A program made the position numbers and the translations under genes. A model generated the notes under the pieces. It was not told the origin of the DNA, searched no databases, and saw only the letters and a program-made list of their open reading frames with translations. A stretch of 64,000 bases of DNA from positions 1-64,000 of the forward strand of contig NZ_LR588417.1 in assembly GCF_901447155.2 (NCBI RefSeq). The letters run 5' to 3'. This DNA is from Peptoniphilus catoniae (GTDB lineage: Bacteria > Bacillota > Clostridia > Tissierellales > Peptoniphilaceae). Positions 8,401 through 19,000 of the stretch are shown here, piece after piece (the first letter of the stretch is position 1; each line of letters begins with the position of its first letter).

Positions 8401-11400
8401 AACGACGTAGTAGCACCAGTCTATTTAAAGGCAATTTGGGTTCCAAACAATAGAGTAGATGTCGATGTAGTACATCACATTCTAAGCGTGGATTTAAGTG
8501 AAGAAACAAAAACCATACCTGAGACCTTGCATGGCAAGCGTGCAGGCTATCTGGTTGCCACAACCGGAGACCAACAAAACGATGAATTGGCACTTGCTTC
8601 CCATGAAGAGCTTAGTGAAAAATTAACCGGCGACTTAAAGACACTGTACGAAGACTATAATAAAAGAGTAAATTATCTAAATAACTCCTACTTCCAAACT
8701 TTCCGCGTGGAACCTGAAAAGATTGATGATGGCAGTGGAAATTTAATTCCAAATCCTGATGCCAAGAATAATGTCTTCCACTTCTTCTACAGACCATTTA
8801 GAACTCGTGACTACAAGGTTAACTATATAGATGAACGATTTAAAAACGATCCAGCAAATGGAGCAATAATTCCACAAGAAAAAGTTTCCAATGGTAACCG
8901 TCACTATGATGCAAGAAATTATAGACCAATACCAGGCTGGGTATTAGCTGATAATGAAAAACCGCAACAACAACTTTTCTTTGATGTAAACGAAGAAACA
9001 AATGCATTCTTAGGCATTAACGACACAGGCAAAGACGAAATTACCTTCTATTACAAGGATGTAAGAGTAATCGAAGTTCCAAAAGATGACCCGGTTCCGG
9101 ATGGTTATGTAAGAGTAACCTTTAAGGCGGAAGAAGGCGGATCTTTCGGTAAGGATGACCAAGGTAAGGACATTAAAGAACTTAACTACGATGTAATAAA
9201 GGGACTTAAGTCAGACTTCCTTCCTGTACCGGGAGACCCTGTTGCAGAAAGTGAAAAGGTTGAAGGCAAGTACTATGTAACACCTGAACCAGGTAAAAAC
9301 TTTATCAAGTGGGACAACAGAGCCTTATTAAATGACAATACAATAATTAACGACAGCTACACTTTCACAGCCTACTTTGACTGGAAAGAAATAAAAATCA
9401 ATCCTCTAGTAGTAACAGAATCCTTTAAAGATCCTAATGGCACTTGGACAAATGACTTCGCTCCAACAGTTGATAAATTAAAAGGACAAGTTAAATGGTA
9501 CAAGAATAAAGTTGAAGAAAATTTACCTGCCGGAGTAGAAGTAATATTTGCAGATGATATTGAAACGACTTTAGCTGATTCCTTTAAGGAGTTAGGCAAG
9601 GCTGATAAGGATGAGCTTGTAAGAGAAGTTAAAATTCCGGCAAAGATTAAATATGCTGATAATTCAATTCAAGACATTGAAATACCAGTAACAGTTTACA
9701 AAAATGTTTATGAAGCACTTACAGGAACAGAGAAACCATTGTTCTTATCTGAAGCAGAAAAGAAACCTGCTGCAGAAGGTGGCTTGCAAGATGTAACCGG
9801 CAACTACGTAATGGTTACCGTTGCCCCTACCGGCGATATGAATTCCAAGGACAACAAGGTTTACTATGTAAATTCAAAGGCTTGGGTAGCAATTTCTGAA
9901 GTTAAACCGGATGGCTCATCAACATTTATCAATTGGACAGCAAGTGTAGATGCACAAAATGATGATGGAGCAGCAAATGGTAACTTTGACTTTGCTAAGC
10001 GTCATAAATTTACTGAAGACACGGTAATTAAACCGGTAGGCGTAGCTGATGTTGTTGAACAAAAAGATCCAAACAAAAAACCGAATGTACCAAGCAGCTA
10101 TGTAAAAGTAATAGTTACTACTACAGATAAGGCAACAGATGATAGTAAGTTTGAAAAAACTTTCTGGGTTAATCCAAACAAGGAAGTGCCTATAGAAGTA
10201 ACAAATCCAACAGGTAAAGCTGATGTAGAGGTAGAATTGAAAGATGCCAACGGAGATTCCTTAGGCAATCAAAAAGTAACTTACACCTTTATTGAATGGC
10301 AAAAGGTTAAAACAGGTAGTGACGATAATAACCTAACAGATCTTACACCTGCAGCAACTATTGATTTGGCTAAGAACCAATATATAGACAAGGTAACGGT
10401 TGTTGAGGCATCCTATGAAGAAGAAATAGATGCAGCAGAGCTAATAGGTAAAAGTACAGTTACTAAACTCGACACACCTAAGGGTAAGGAAATTACTGAC
10501 GATAGCTTAAAAGATAAAATTACTCCACCGGAAGGCAAGACAATTCAATCTATAGAAGTTATTTCAAAACCTGATAAAGATACAGTCGGAAAGTCAGATG
10601 CAAGTGTAATTATTACCTATACTGACGGAACAACAGAAGGTACAAATACAAATCCTGTTAAAATACCTGTAGAAGTTCACGAACCGATAATACCGGCTAA
10701 CAAGTTTGGAGATAGACCTGAAGGGGCTATGGACAACTATGTAAAGATAACCTTCAAGGCAGGTACAGGCGGATCTGTAGATGGAACTCTAATCTACTTT
10801 GTATCACCTGAAGTTGAAGTTGACATGACTGATTCAGCTAATAGTATTACAAAGACTCCGGATGTTGGATATATTAGCGGAGATTGGGACACAAGTAGTA
10901 AATCATTAAAAGCAACATTTGATGCTGATACGGAATTTACTTTTAACTTTACAAAAACCGAGGACATAGTAGAAAAAACACCTCAGGTAACTGAAGCTCC
11001 AAAGGGTTATGTAACAGTTAAGTTTATAACAGATGGCAACGGACATTTTGATGCTGATGCCCCTGAAAAAGTTTATTATGTAAATCCCAAGGCTGGAATT
11101 AAATTAGGAAAAACAGCAACAGCTGACAATAAAACGCTAGTAGTCCCAACACCAACAGCAAATGAAAACTTCACCTTTGCAAAATGGCAAGAAAGCATTG
11201 ATGAAACAACTCCAATCACAAGCGAAAGAGTTCATGTAGCAATCTTCCAATCAGGTCAAGTAACCTTGACCTACAACAAGGGCGGAGATGATGTAACAGG
11301 AACAGTACCGGGTAAGGCGACAGTAGACACCGGCAAAACAGTTTGGCTTGCAAATAAAGGTAATCTTACAAAGCCGAATGCAACATTTATAGGCTGGAAG

Positions 11401-12576
11401 CTTGATGAAGATGAAACAATCTATCAACCGGGAGAACAAATCACACTTAATAAGAATAGAACGGCAACTGCACAATGGTCATCATCTGTACACACTGTAA
11501 CCTTTAACACTATGGGCGGAACAGATGTGGCAAGTCAAAAAGTTGAACATGGAAAGAAATTGACAAATGTTGCTATACCGACATTAGATGGTAAAGTATT
11601 TATGGGTTGGAAGGAAAAAGGAAAAGAAAGTGACCCGTCTTACTTTGACCTAGCTTCAGCTATAACAGAAGACAAAACACTAATAGCACAATGGCAAGAT
11701 AAAGTTCAGAGAATTAATGACGGCGATAGAGTTGAAGAACAATTTATCAAGGTTACCTTCCTTAAGGGATCCCATGGAACACTTATAGGAGATGTAACCT
11801 ATAAGGTTGCAAAAGACTTGACCTTTGACCAAGCTAAAGCAGCAGGACTAAAGGTTCCTGAAATTGTCCCTGATAAATACTACAAGGCAAAGGATTTAAA
11901 TAGCGGTTGGGACAAAGAATTAGCCTTAAATAATCAAGATGTAACATTTATAGCACAGTATGAACCTAAGGCAAATGTTATTCCTGTTGACCCTAATGTT
12001 GTAGATGAAACACAAATTCAAGAAGAAAAACCGGATGATATGGTATTGGTAACATTTAAAGTATCAGATGATAGTAAATTCTATATTCCAAACAATGCAA
12101 AGTACTATGTAAGGAGAAATGTAGAAGTTAGAATTCTTACACCTGTTGTTTTAGAGAAAAATATTGGTGATTCATTTAAGGGTTGGAAGGATGTAAACAT
12201 TGTTAGTGAACCTATGGATCTAAATATGATTAATGATCCTTATGCAGTAAATTTCCAATGGGTTAAACAAAGCTTTACTCAAGACACTATTATAAGTGAT
12301 GAAAATTTAGCTGACATTAAAATTGTAATAGACACTCCACCAGCAGGAAGCAAAAGGATTTTCATCAAAGAGCTATCAAATGGAGCTAAGGGTAAGCTGG
12401 AAGTTATAAGAGCCGGCAATGTAATTAGCTCTTATGAAAATAACAGTTACAGCAGAAGAGGAGAAACCTTCCATTTATTTAATTTAAATGATCCATTGCA
12501 AGCTGGAGATATTATAAGATACTGGGCAGATGATGGTATTAGATCATGTGATCCTATATTAGAGACTATCCACTAA
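5452..12576 (+). CDS. Giant secreted multidomain protein with InlB-type and Rib-like repeats, no visible anchor
   Basis: This encodes a protein of 2374 residues. The start is GTG, with AGGGAG 5 bases upstream. A signal peptide ends at AFA|E (after residue 27). From about 248 to 341 lies an InlB/Listeria-Bacteroides repeat (VVFDTAGGTELP...FQGW...AVW). A Tyr/Trp-rich region covers about 345-760, and more InlB-type units lie at about 760-1010. MucBP-like modules follow to about 1300, and Rib-like domains sit near 1320-1415 and 1660-1757. At least six units of pattern 'YVxVTF...G...YYVNPKA' cover about 1450-2250. The last 85 residues look like an Ig-type sandwich (LQAGDIIRYWADDG). I see no LPxTG motif, SLH domain, wall-binding repeat or C-terminal membrane helix. 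The protein is probably an adhesin, but nothing in the sequence shows a binding partner. It is monocistronic with its own terminator. Confidence 0.88.
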   Translation: MKNYLKRTTTFLLALLMLLSVPAQAFAEVNYNNLTGDKSEIVNKLTPVKPAKTDKAADLIKNPEQPAIYTLRTDFKVQRGEKYEVDYQPYIASVGAAATNEEKAKVKKTIDLPALAGYDEPEDDFKIDYKTVKEAADGKGKAGDDVNGFRYSDKQDFKYTARSNSIKIKHVFQDLEDFTKYTNPDGSTDEEHALFTTQQGNTGSTMEVSPLDKNDPRVKGFVPEADSITMQVPENATNFILEYRYNRAHYDVVFDTAGGTELPARTLYTGQVIPKLADEAIPTKVGGKFQGWKPSVDLESINGSKYRADGIIKDTNGKAILNLAADIKMPASKVTFTAVWKDKDKAGYAVQFWAEKADHADGASLADKYDYIGTRVYKDQTTGSRPDLDNEPVKDIVFPDLDQFRLKKIWNGDRFNRGKDLYLNKFYVYNQALTHDQNKDPANVNLVKSVDATGKTVYNIYYDRQVYELYFTESNHYKKIDNGKNTFYPEIWGYDKDNNLVKLGGPGNPYHYKARFNQLMLGWPNDSMQTKGFSPNMQSFGWGPNYDTPDWPTHLDTPPYRLNADEFLDMGVKTGDYTRRGGYTKNIDKGDGTTINLNWFDFTTLSFGIKQDKDSMPHHMDFWMDGFKDGETIIRYDLYRSKADTNSKDYAPRYPKVQGFTGKRDFEPAKFFTADDVDKINAERAAVTPFPTKTYTVFGNELPVGKMQFIYAFFNNADEFGDPDGWDGFKENGYLRFKYTRNKYPLRFNCDPSVIKGDNEFNSTNQLQTFYEFPLKALSPKVDTTDEYKKDNPANLLDNPENLQKLGLTDLIFTDTDGKLKVKRPDNLSDQMVFKGWALDPAGTKLIWENPGEIMPNHPVNLYAKWGEPDYKWKVTFDPNGGSLRNIKEENLTTSRKKIQEGDIGQEEINTYAKKEANDGDKQIFTVIQRQKLVEPKKPTRKGYDFMGWEVIRYKKDNKGDYTNEVDNSYRETYKVPELYSFGNDVVAPVYLKAIWVPNNRVDVDVVHHILSVDLSEETKTIPETLHGKRAGYLVATTGDQQNDELALASHEELSEKLTGDLKTLYEDYNKRVNYLNNSYFQTFRVEPEKIDDGSGNLIPNPDAKNNVFHFFYRPFRTRDYKVNYIDERFKNDPANGAIIPQEKVSNGNRHYDARNYRPIPGWVLADNEKPQQQLFFDVNEETNAFLGINDTGKDEITFYYKDVRVIEVPKDDPVPDGYVRVTFKAEEGGSFGKDDQGKDIKELNYDVIKGLKSDFLPVPGDPVAESEKVEGKYYVTPEPGKNFIKWDNRALLNDNTIINDSYTFTAYFDWKEIKINPLVVTESFKDPNGTWTNDFAPTVDKLKGQVKWYKNKVEENLPAGVEVIFADDIETTLADSFKELGKADKDELVREVKIPAKIKYADNSIQDIEIPVTVYKNVYEALTGTEKPLFLSEAEKKPAAEGGLQDVTGNYVMVTVAPTGDMNSKDNKVYYVNSKAWVAISEVKPDGSSTFINWTASVDAQNDDGAANGNFDFAKRHKFTEDTVIKPVGVADVVEQKDPNKKPNVPSSYVKVIVTTTDKATDDSKFEKTFWVNPNKEVPIEVTNPTGKADVEVELKDANGDSLGNQKVTYTFIEWQKVKTGSDDNNLTDLTPAATIDLAKNQYIDKVTVVEASYEEEIDAAELIGKSTVTKLDTPKGKEITDDSLKDKITPPEGKTIQSIEVISKPDKDTVGKSDASVIITYTDGTTEGTNTNPVKIPVEVHEPIIPANKFGDRPEGAMDNYVKITFKAGTGGSVDGTLIYFVSPEVEVDMTDSANSITKTPDVGYISGDWDTSSKSLKATFDADTEFTFNFTKTEDIVEKTPQVTEAPKGYVTVKFITDGNGHFDADAPEKVYYVNPKAGIKLGKTATADNKTLVVPTPTANENFTFAKWQESIDETTPITSERVHVAIFQSGQVTLTYNKGGDDVTGTVPGKATVDTGKTVWLANKGNLTKPNATFIGWKLDEDETIYQPGEQITLNKNRTATAQWSSSVHTVTFNTMGGTDVASQKVEHGKKLTNVAIPTLDGKVFMGWKEKGKESDPSYFDLASAITEDKTLIAQWQDKVQRINDGDRVEEQFIKVTFLKGSHGTLIGDVTYKVAKDLTFDQAKAAGLKVPEIVPDKYYKAKDLNSGWDKELALNNQDVTFIAQYEPKANVIPVDPNVVDETQIQEEKPDDMVLVTFKVSDDSKFYIPNNAKYYVRRNVEVRILTPVVLEKNIGDSFKGWKDVNIVSEPMDLNMINDPYAVNFQWVKQSFTQDTIISDENLADIKIVIDTPPAGSKRIFIKELSNGAKGKLEVIRAGNVISSYENNSYSRRGETFHLFNLNDPLQAGDIIRYWADDGIRSCDPILETIH

Positions 12577-12602
12577 CTAAGCACGAAAAATCAGACAAAA
12601 AC

Positions 12603-12644
12603 AAAAGAACTGATCAGGGAAATTCCTTGGTCAGTTCTTTTTTT
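12603..12644 (+). terminator. Terminator of the first giant surface gene
   Basis: Arms GAACTGATCA and TGGTCAGTTC, with one mismatch, are followed by seven T residues, about 30 bases past the stop. Confidence 0.85.
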
Positions 12645-12788
12645 ACAACATTTAGGTTTTATCTACCACAGATTAAAGGGTTAAAGTAAAAGATTTACTC
12701 ACAAATTATAAAATACACATACAAATTACAAAAAATAAAAACAAACATTAAAATATAAAAGTTTCATATAAATACTAGGTTAAAAGAA

Positions 12789-12817
12789 TTGAGATATTTA
12801 GATGGAATATGTATAAT
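12789..12817 (+). promoter_or_regulatory. Strong sigma-A-type promoter for the second giant surface gene
   Basis: TTGAGA at 12789-12794, a 17-base spacer, and a perfect TATAAT at 12812-12817. The predicted transcript starts near 12824 and has an unusually long leader of about 260 bases. Confidence 0.75.
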
Positions 12818-12823
12818 ATACTT

Positions 12824-13084
12824 ATACTCATTGTGGGGTTTTAGGTTTAAAATTTCTAGTTTGGGAGGGATGATATGAAATTGAGGATGACATTTAACAC
12901 TAACTAGTGAAACTCCATTTATAAAAATATGTAAAATGTTTAAATGCTTATTTAGATTTGGCTAAAACCTAAAGGTTCCATTAATTTAAGATTTGTATAA
13001 GATCTTATGGGAACCTAGTTATAGACAAGTCTATCTAAAGTATAAACTTTTAATTAAACCGACGTGGGTCGGAGAAAGGAAATT
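12824..13084 (+). promoter_or_regulatory. Long structured 5' leader with a possible 10-codon upstream ORF
   Basis: The leader holds an ATG at about 12874 with a strong ribosome site (GGGAGGG). It encodes MKLRMTFNTN and then stops. TTTAGGTTT near 12841 can pair with AAACCTAAA near 12965. A nested hairpin joins AGGTTCC (12974 area) with GGAACCT (about 13010-13016), with TAAGAT/ATCTTA inside it. After it come ATAGACAAGTCTAT, AAAGTATAAACTTT and finally CCGAC-GTGG-GTCGG, directly before the ribosome site. None is followed by a T run, so termination is unlikely. Control of translation start is more plausible. I recognise no known riboswitch class. Confidence 0.5.
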
Positions 13085-16000
13085 ATGAAAAAGAGAATTT
13101 TATTTTTTTTGTTAGCACTAACCATGCTGACTCAGACTCTAATGCCGACAGGATTAGTTTTTGCCGCAGAGTCTAAAGAAAAAAAAGATGGGGATTTAGT
13201 AACAATAGGAGTGCTGAATCCTGACTACTATCCTAAGCCTGAGGAATTTAAGCAAAAAGATAACTCAAAGACAGAGGCTTTAGACGGATTGGAAATAGGC
13301 AATGAAATAGTTCCCCAAGCATTAAGGAACAGCAAATCTCCATACATCGATGGACAACAACCGGCTGATCCGGACAAGCCGAAGTATTGGGCAAATGTAC
13401 AGGGAAAACTTACAACTAGAGGAATTGATGGAACTACCTTTGATTGGAATAAGGTATTAGGCCAAGGTGCAAAGGTTAAGCTTTTGTTCACCCAAACAAA
13501 TGGTAATGTTATGACAGGTGTAACATATACTCTATTAGTAGATAAAGATGGGACCTATACTTGGCAAGGTAGTGATGGTAAGCCTACCTACTTGCCTCTA
13601 TATGATGTAGATGGAAATCCCTATACCTATAATGTTCAAATACAAAGAAACTTTAGTGAAAACGTCCAGCTTATTATCCAAGAATCTAACGGTACACCTG
13701 GTGTATCATGGAGACCGGAAGGAGACAAACAAGTTGCAACTATACAATTCCTTGATATAGGGATTCAACAACTAGCTTCTACAAAATTTGTTTCCGAATG
13801 GCACACAGGTTTAGAAGAAGCGGATAGACCTCAAATTGAAGGATACTTTAAAGTCGATGATAAAATAGATAATGACTTTAATTTTCCTAAAAATGATACA
13901 ACAAGAACTATATTAAGATCTAGTTTTGTAGAAAACTTTGCAGAAGATGAACATAATGGACCATGGTCTTTCTTATCTGCTGAACTTGAAACTACTCCGC
14001 AAACTGTAGAGGTTAAAACTACTACAACAGGCTTAACTTTTGAAGAAAATAATGGAGTTAAAACTGTTAAGTCAGGCGACCATAAGTTTAAATACGACTT
14101 CACTTACGATGTCATAAACGGCGGTAAGCTTACTGTGACAGAAGTCATCCCTGTGACTTTTGATACTAATGGTGGAAAGTTTGCTAACTTTACAGCTCCT
14201 GATACTGAAACAAAAATCGTTAAAGAAGTTGAATATGAAGGCACTTTAACAGACAAGGCTGAAAATCCTACAAAGCCGGGAAAGGCTTTTAAGGGCTGGG
14301 CTACAGATGCTAACGGAACGACTCTTGCAACTGAGACCGAATATGCAAATCTTACAACTGCAAAGACCTTCTACGCAATTTGGAGCGACGAAGACATCCA
14401 AGCAGAAGAACTTAAAACTACTGAGTCACTTGGAAGCTTCCCTAAAAATAAACCCCCAAGATTTACCAATGATTTTGTTCCTACATTTGAGGACTTAAAA
14501 GCCCAAGTTAAGGTCAAAGATGCCAATGGAAACTTTGGACCGCTACCAGAAACAGGCCTAACATTCACTATAGTAGATGATAAGGGCACTGAATATGATA
14601 AAGATAGCGATGACCTAAAGAAATTTATTTATAGCAAGGTTAAAGAAAGTAAGACAGACGAAGTCTCAAGAACTGAAACAGTAAAAGCAAAGATCAAATA
14701 CAGTGATGGGACTGAAAGAGAGATAGATATACCTATCAAAGTCTTAAAAAATATCTATAAGGGAACTGACGAAGGTAACAAGTACCCACATATACCTGCT
14801 GATTATGTAAAGGTAACCATTGATCCCACAGATAAGGCTCAAGACCCACGAAAGACTTACTATTATGTAAATCCAAAAGCCAAAGTTATAGTTCCAGGAA
14901 AAGATCCAGTGGGAGCTGGTGACAATAAATTTTCTAAGTGGACCATAAAAGCTGATAGTGATACTGTTGAGGCTGACTATACATTTGGAAAGAGACAAAT
15001 TTACGCAGAAGCATCTACAATTACTGCCCAATATGGAACCGGAACAATCAAGATTATCTATGTTGATAACTACGGCAATGAAATCGACGCGAAGTATCAT
15101 ATTGCTGGACAAGATTATCCTTCAGAAAAAACTGGTGGCCTTGGTAGAGAGGCTAATTATATTGATTTTGCCAGCGAAGGACCTGATTTTAAGGGATATA
15201 TCTATAGTAGTAGAGATGATATAAAGGGTAAATACTATAAGGATCCAGCAGAACCAGATAAACTGGATACAGTTAAGTACTCTTATTTAAAAAGAGTAAC
15301 AACAAAAGATCCGAATAATGAAAATGCTTACTTCAAAGTAGTTTTCGATGCCAATGGCGGTAAATTTGGAGCCAACACGCAAAAAACTCTTTGGGTGTAT
15401 ATAAACACAGGCGACAACCCAGTAACCTTTGAAGAAGCTAGGGCAGAGATAGAAAGCCAATACGGCCTTCCAACTAAGGACATGGCTGCTTTTAAAGAAT
15501 GGCAAAACAAGGCAGCAGATGGTTCAAAAGTTGCTGATGATTATGTAATAAAGGTCCCAGATTGGGATTGGGAAACATACCCTGACGATGGTTATACACC
15601 AGAAGTCTTCTATGCAACTTACATTGCAGAAAAGATGGACTTCACAGCTACAAAGGTTTGGGATATTCCAACTGGCCTTACACTAACAGAAGATGAATAT
15701 CCTACTATGAAATTTACTCTTTGGAGAGCATGGACAATTGGAGATGCCGGCGAAGAACAACCGGGTGATGAAGCAGTTCAAGGAGAAGAAGTAGGATATG
15801 TTGATGGTAAGAATTTAGAAGCAGTTTGGAAAGGCCTTCCAAAAGCAAATTCAAATGGAGATCTTTACACTTACTATGTCAAGGAAGAATTTAAAGATTC
15901 TGACATTAAAAATGACAACTGGATTACCGGGACAATGCCATATGAGTATATATCAAAAGCTGAGTATGAAACAAAAGTTGCTCCTACAGAAGGAACTATT

Positions 16001-19000
16001 ACTAACACATTAAAGAAGCCTGCAGAACCGGGAACGAATCCAGATCCTGATAAGAACTTCGTAGGCAAGTTAACTGTTAAGAAGGTTCTTGAAAACGAAC
16101 CGGTACCGGCAATGGCAATGGCAAAGGGACCGATGAAAGCACCGGCTGCACCAATTAAGTTTAAATTTAAAGTAACCGGACCTTATGGCTATGAAGAAAC
16201 TTTTGAAATAGAGGCCGGAAAAGAAAAAGAATTAAAAGATTTAGCTTACGGCGAATACACTGTTGAGGAAATTGAAACAAATAACTATACACCTAAGTAC
16301 GTTGAAGGTGACTACACTCCGGGCACTTCAACTTTATCAGATGAACCTATAAAGGTTGAAGTATCTAAAGCTAATGACACAAAGACAGTAACAGTAGTAA
16401 ACCAAAATCTTGAAAAACCGGATTCGAACTTTGTCACTCTTGAAGCTACAAAGATTTGGAAAAATGGACCGACAACAGATCACAAGCAAGTAAGTCTAAA
16501 TGTATTTAGGCAAGTTGAAGGTGGTCAAAAAGAAGAAGTTCAAGTAGAAGGAAATGTAAAACTAAAGGTTACTCGCGATGCCGACGACATTAACAAATTT
16601 AACTACACTTGGACAAATCTTCCAAAACACAATACAGAGGGTAAGGAATACACTTACACAGTAGAAGAAGCTAATATTATTGAACCTACTGCTCCTGAAA
16701 CAGATAAAACAGTTAAGTTTGGTGACAACACTTATGTAGTTACGCAAGATGGCAACACTATTACCAACACCTACAAGGTTCTAAAAGCTGATGTTACAGC
16801 TACAAAAGTTTGGTCAGATGGACCTGAAGCAGACCACACTCAAGTAAGTCTAAATCTATTTAGACAAGTTGAAGGTGGACTAAAAGAACAAGTTTCAGGC
16901 CTAACTCCGGAAGTTACACCAGGTGCTGCAAACACAGGAACTTTCAACTACACTTGGAAAGACCTTCCAACAACTGATGATAATGGCAAGGCATACACCT
17001 ACACTGTAAAGGAAGCCGGAGTTGTAACTGATGCTCAAACAAATGAAACGACAGTTACAGTTAATGGCAACACTTATGTAGTTACAGTAAATAATGACAC
17101 AAATACTGTTACTAACACTTTCAAGGCTAATACAACGACATTTACAGTTAATAAAGTTTGGGCAGATAATGTTAATGATGTTCCTACTATGAACCTCACT
17201 CTTTACAGAAAAGTTGAAGGCGGAACAGAAGAAGCAGTTCAAGGCGCAGAAGTAAAAGAAATTACAAAAACAACTACTGAAGCAACTTGGGATAATCTTC
17301 CAAAATCAGATGCCAGCGGCAAAGCTTATGAATATTCTGTAAAGGAAACATTTAAGGATGAAGATTCTGACGCTAGGAATGCTAACTGGATCCTTGGAGC
17401 TATGGAAACTGATGATAGTGGCAACAAGACTATCACCAACAAACTAAAAACAGTTCCAGGCGATAACGATACTCCAAACGAAGATGAACACAGAATGGGT
17501 AAACTTACAATCACTAAGAAGATTGAAAGTAAACCTATAGCAAAATCAAGTTCAATGCATAAAGCTCCGGCAGCTCCATTGGAATTTACCTTTAAGGTAA
17601 CTGACCCCTATGGAAAGGAAGAGACATTCACATTAAAGGCTGGAGAAAGCAAAGAGCTTAAGAGCTTGCTATACGGTGACTACACTATTGAAGAAACTGA
17701 TGCAAAAGGCTTAACTCCATTTGTTAAAGTTGGAGAAGACCCGGAAAATGAAAGCAATACAGGAAAAGTTACTTTAACAAAGGCCGCTAAAGAAGGCACA
17801 GTAACATTCACTAACAAGAATGTTAAGCCTGGAGAAAATCCTAACATCATTGAAGTAATGGCTACAAAGGTTTGGGTAAATGGACCGGCAACAGATCATA
17901 CAGCTGTAGCCTTGAACCTTTACAGACAAGTTGATGGTGGACAAAAAGAAGAAGTAACAGATGTTACAGCAGTAAAAACTCGCGATGTAGATAACGCTTC
18001 TAAGTTTAACTATCTATGGAAAGATCTTCCAAAGATTAATGATGAAGGTAAGGAATACACTTACACAGTAGAAGAAGCCGGAGTTGTAACTGATGCTCAA
18101 ACAAATGAAAAAACAGCTACAGTTAATGGCAACACTTATGTAGTTACACAAGATGGCAACACTATTACCAACACTTACAAGGTTCCACAAACTGATGAGG
18201 ATGTAATCGGTACTAAGGTATGGCAAGGTGTTCCGGCAGGAACTACAACACCTACTGTCAAGTTAGAGCTTTGGAGAAAGACATCAGATGCTGATCAAGG
18301 AGTAAAGGTTGTTGATGCAACAGACCTTGATGCAAATAACCAAGCAAACTTCGGTAAGCAAGATAAGACTGATGCAAATGGCGTTGAATACACTTACTTT
18401 GTAAAAGAAGTAGATGAAAATGGAAATGCCTTTAGCCATCCAAAATACACTTCAGTGGTAGATGGATTAACAGCTACAAATACTAAAATGGCCGAAGATG
18501 GTAAGTTGATTATTACTAAAAAATTAGAAAATGTTCCTGTAAGAATGATGATGAGGTCTCCTGCAGGAAATGCAGATCCAATCAAATTCAAATTCACAGT
18601 AACAAAACCTGATGGCACAAGTGAAGAATTTGAACTTGCAGCAAATGGATCTAAGACCTTAGATAATTTACCTTATGGTGAATATACTATTAAGGAAACA
18701 GATACTAAGGGTTACACCCCATTCTTTACTCTTGGCAATGAAGAAAAACAAACCCAAGAATTTAAGGTAACTATTAATAGTAGTGATGAAGTTAATGTTA
18801 CTGTAACTAATAAGAATATTATCAATCAAAATGATCTTACAGTTAGAGCAACTAAGATTTGGATTGGCGGACCTATGTCTGATCACACGGCTGTAACACT
18901 TACACTTAAGAGATTAAGTGCGAAGGCCGGCAGCATTGAAGAAGATGTAACTAATGCTTATACAGCTGAAACAATTAACAGTACTTCAGACTCAATAACT

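Noticed and set aside
12874-12906. MKLRMTFNTN as a real small protein
   Set aside because: Ten codons is too short to call a gene; it is recorded only as a leader feature.
13064-13084. GTG at 13064 as the start of the second giant protein
   Set aside because: It would place the only good ribosome site and a stable hairpin inside the gene; the ATG at 13085 gives a proper signal peptide.
14744-15112. 122-codon minus-strand frame
   Set aside because: It is antisense to the Rib-like region of the giant protein; no ribosome site or recognised domain.
15874-16068. Minus-strand open frame within the Cna-B gene
   Set aside because: It is the shadow of the long plus-strand gene. Composition is atypical of a protein, there is no ribosome site, and the plus frame has clear domains.
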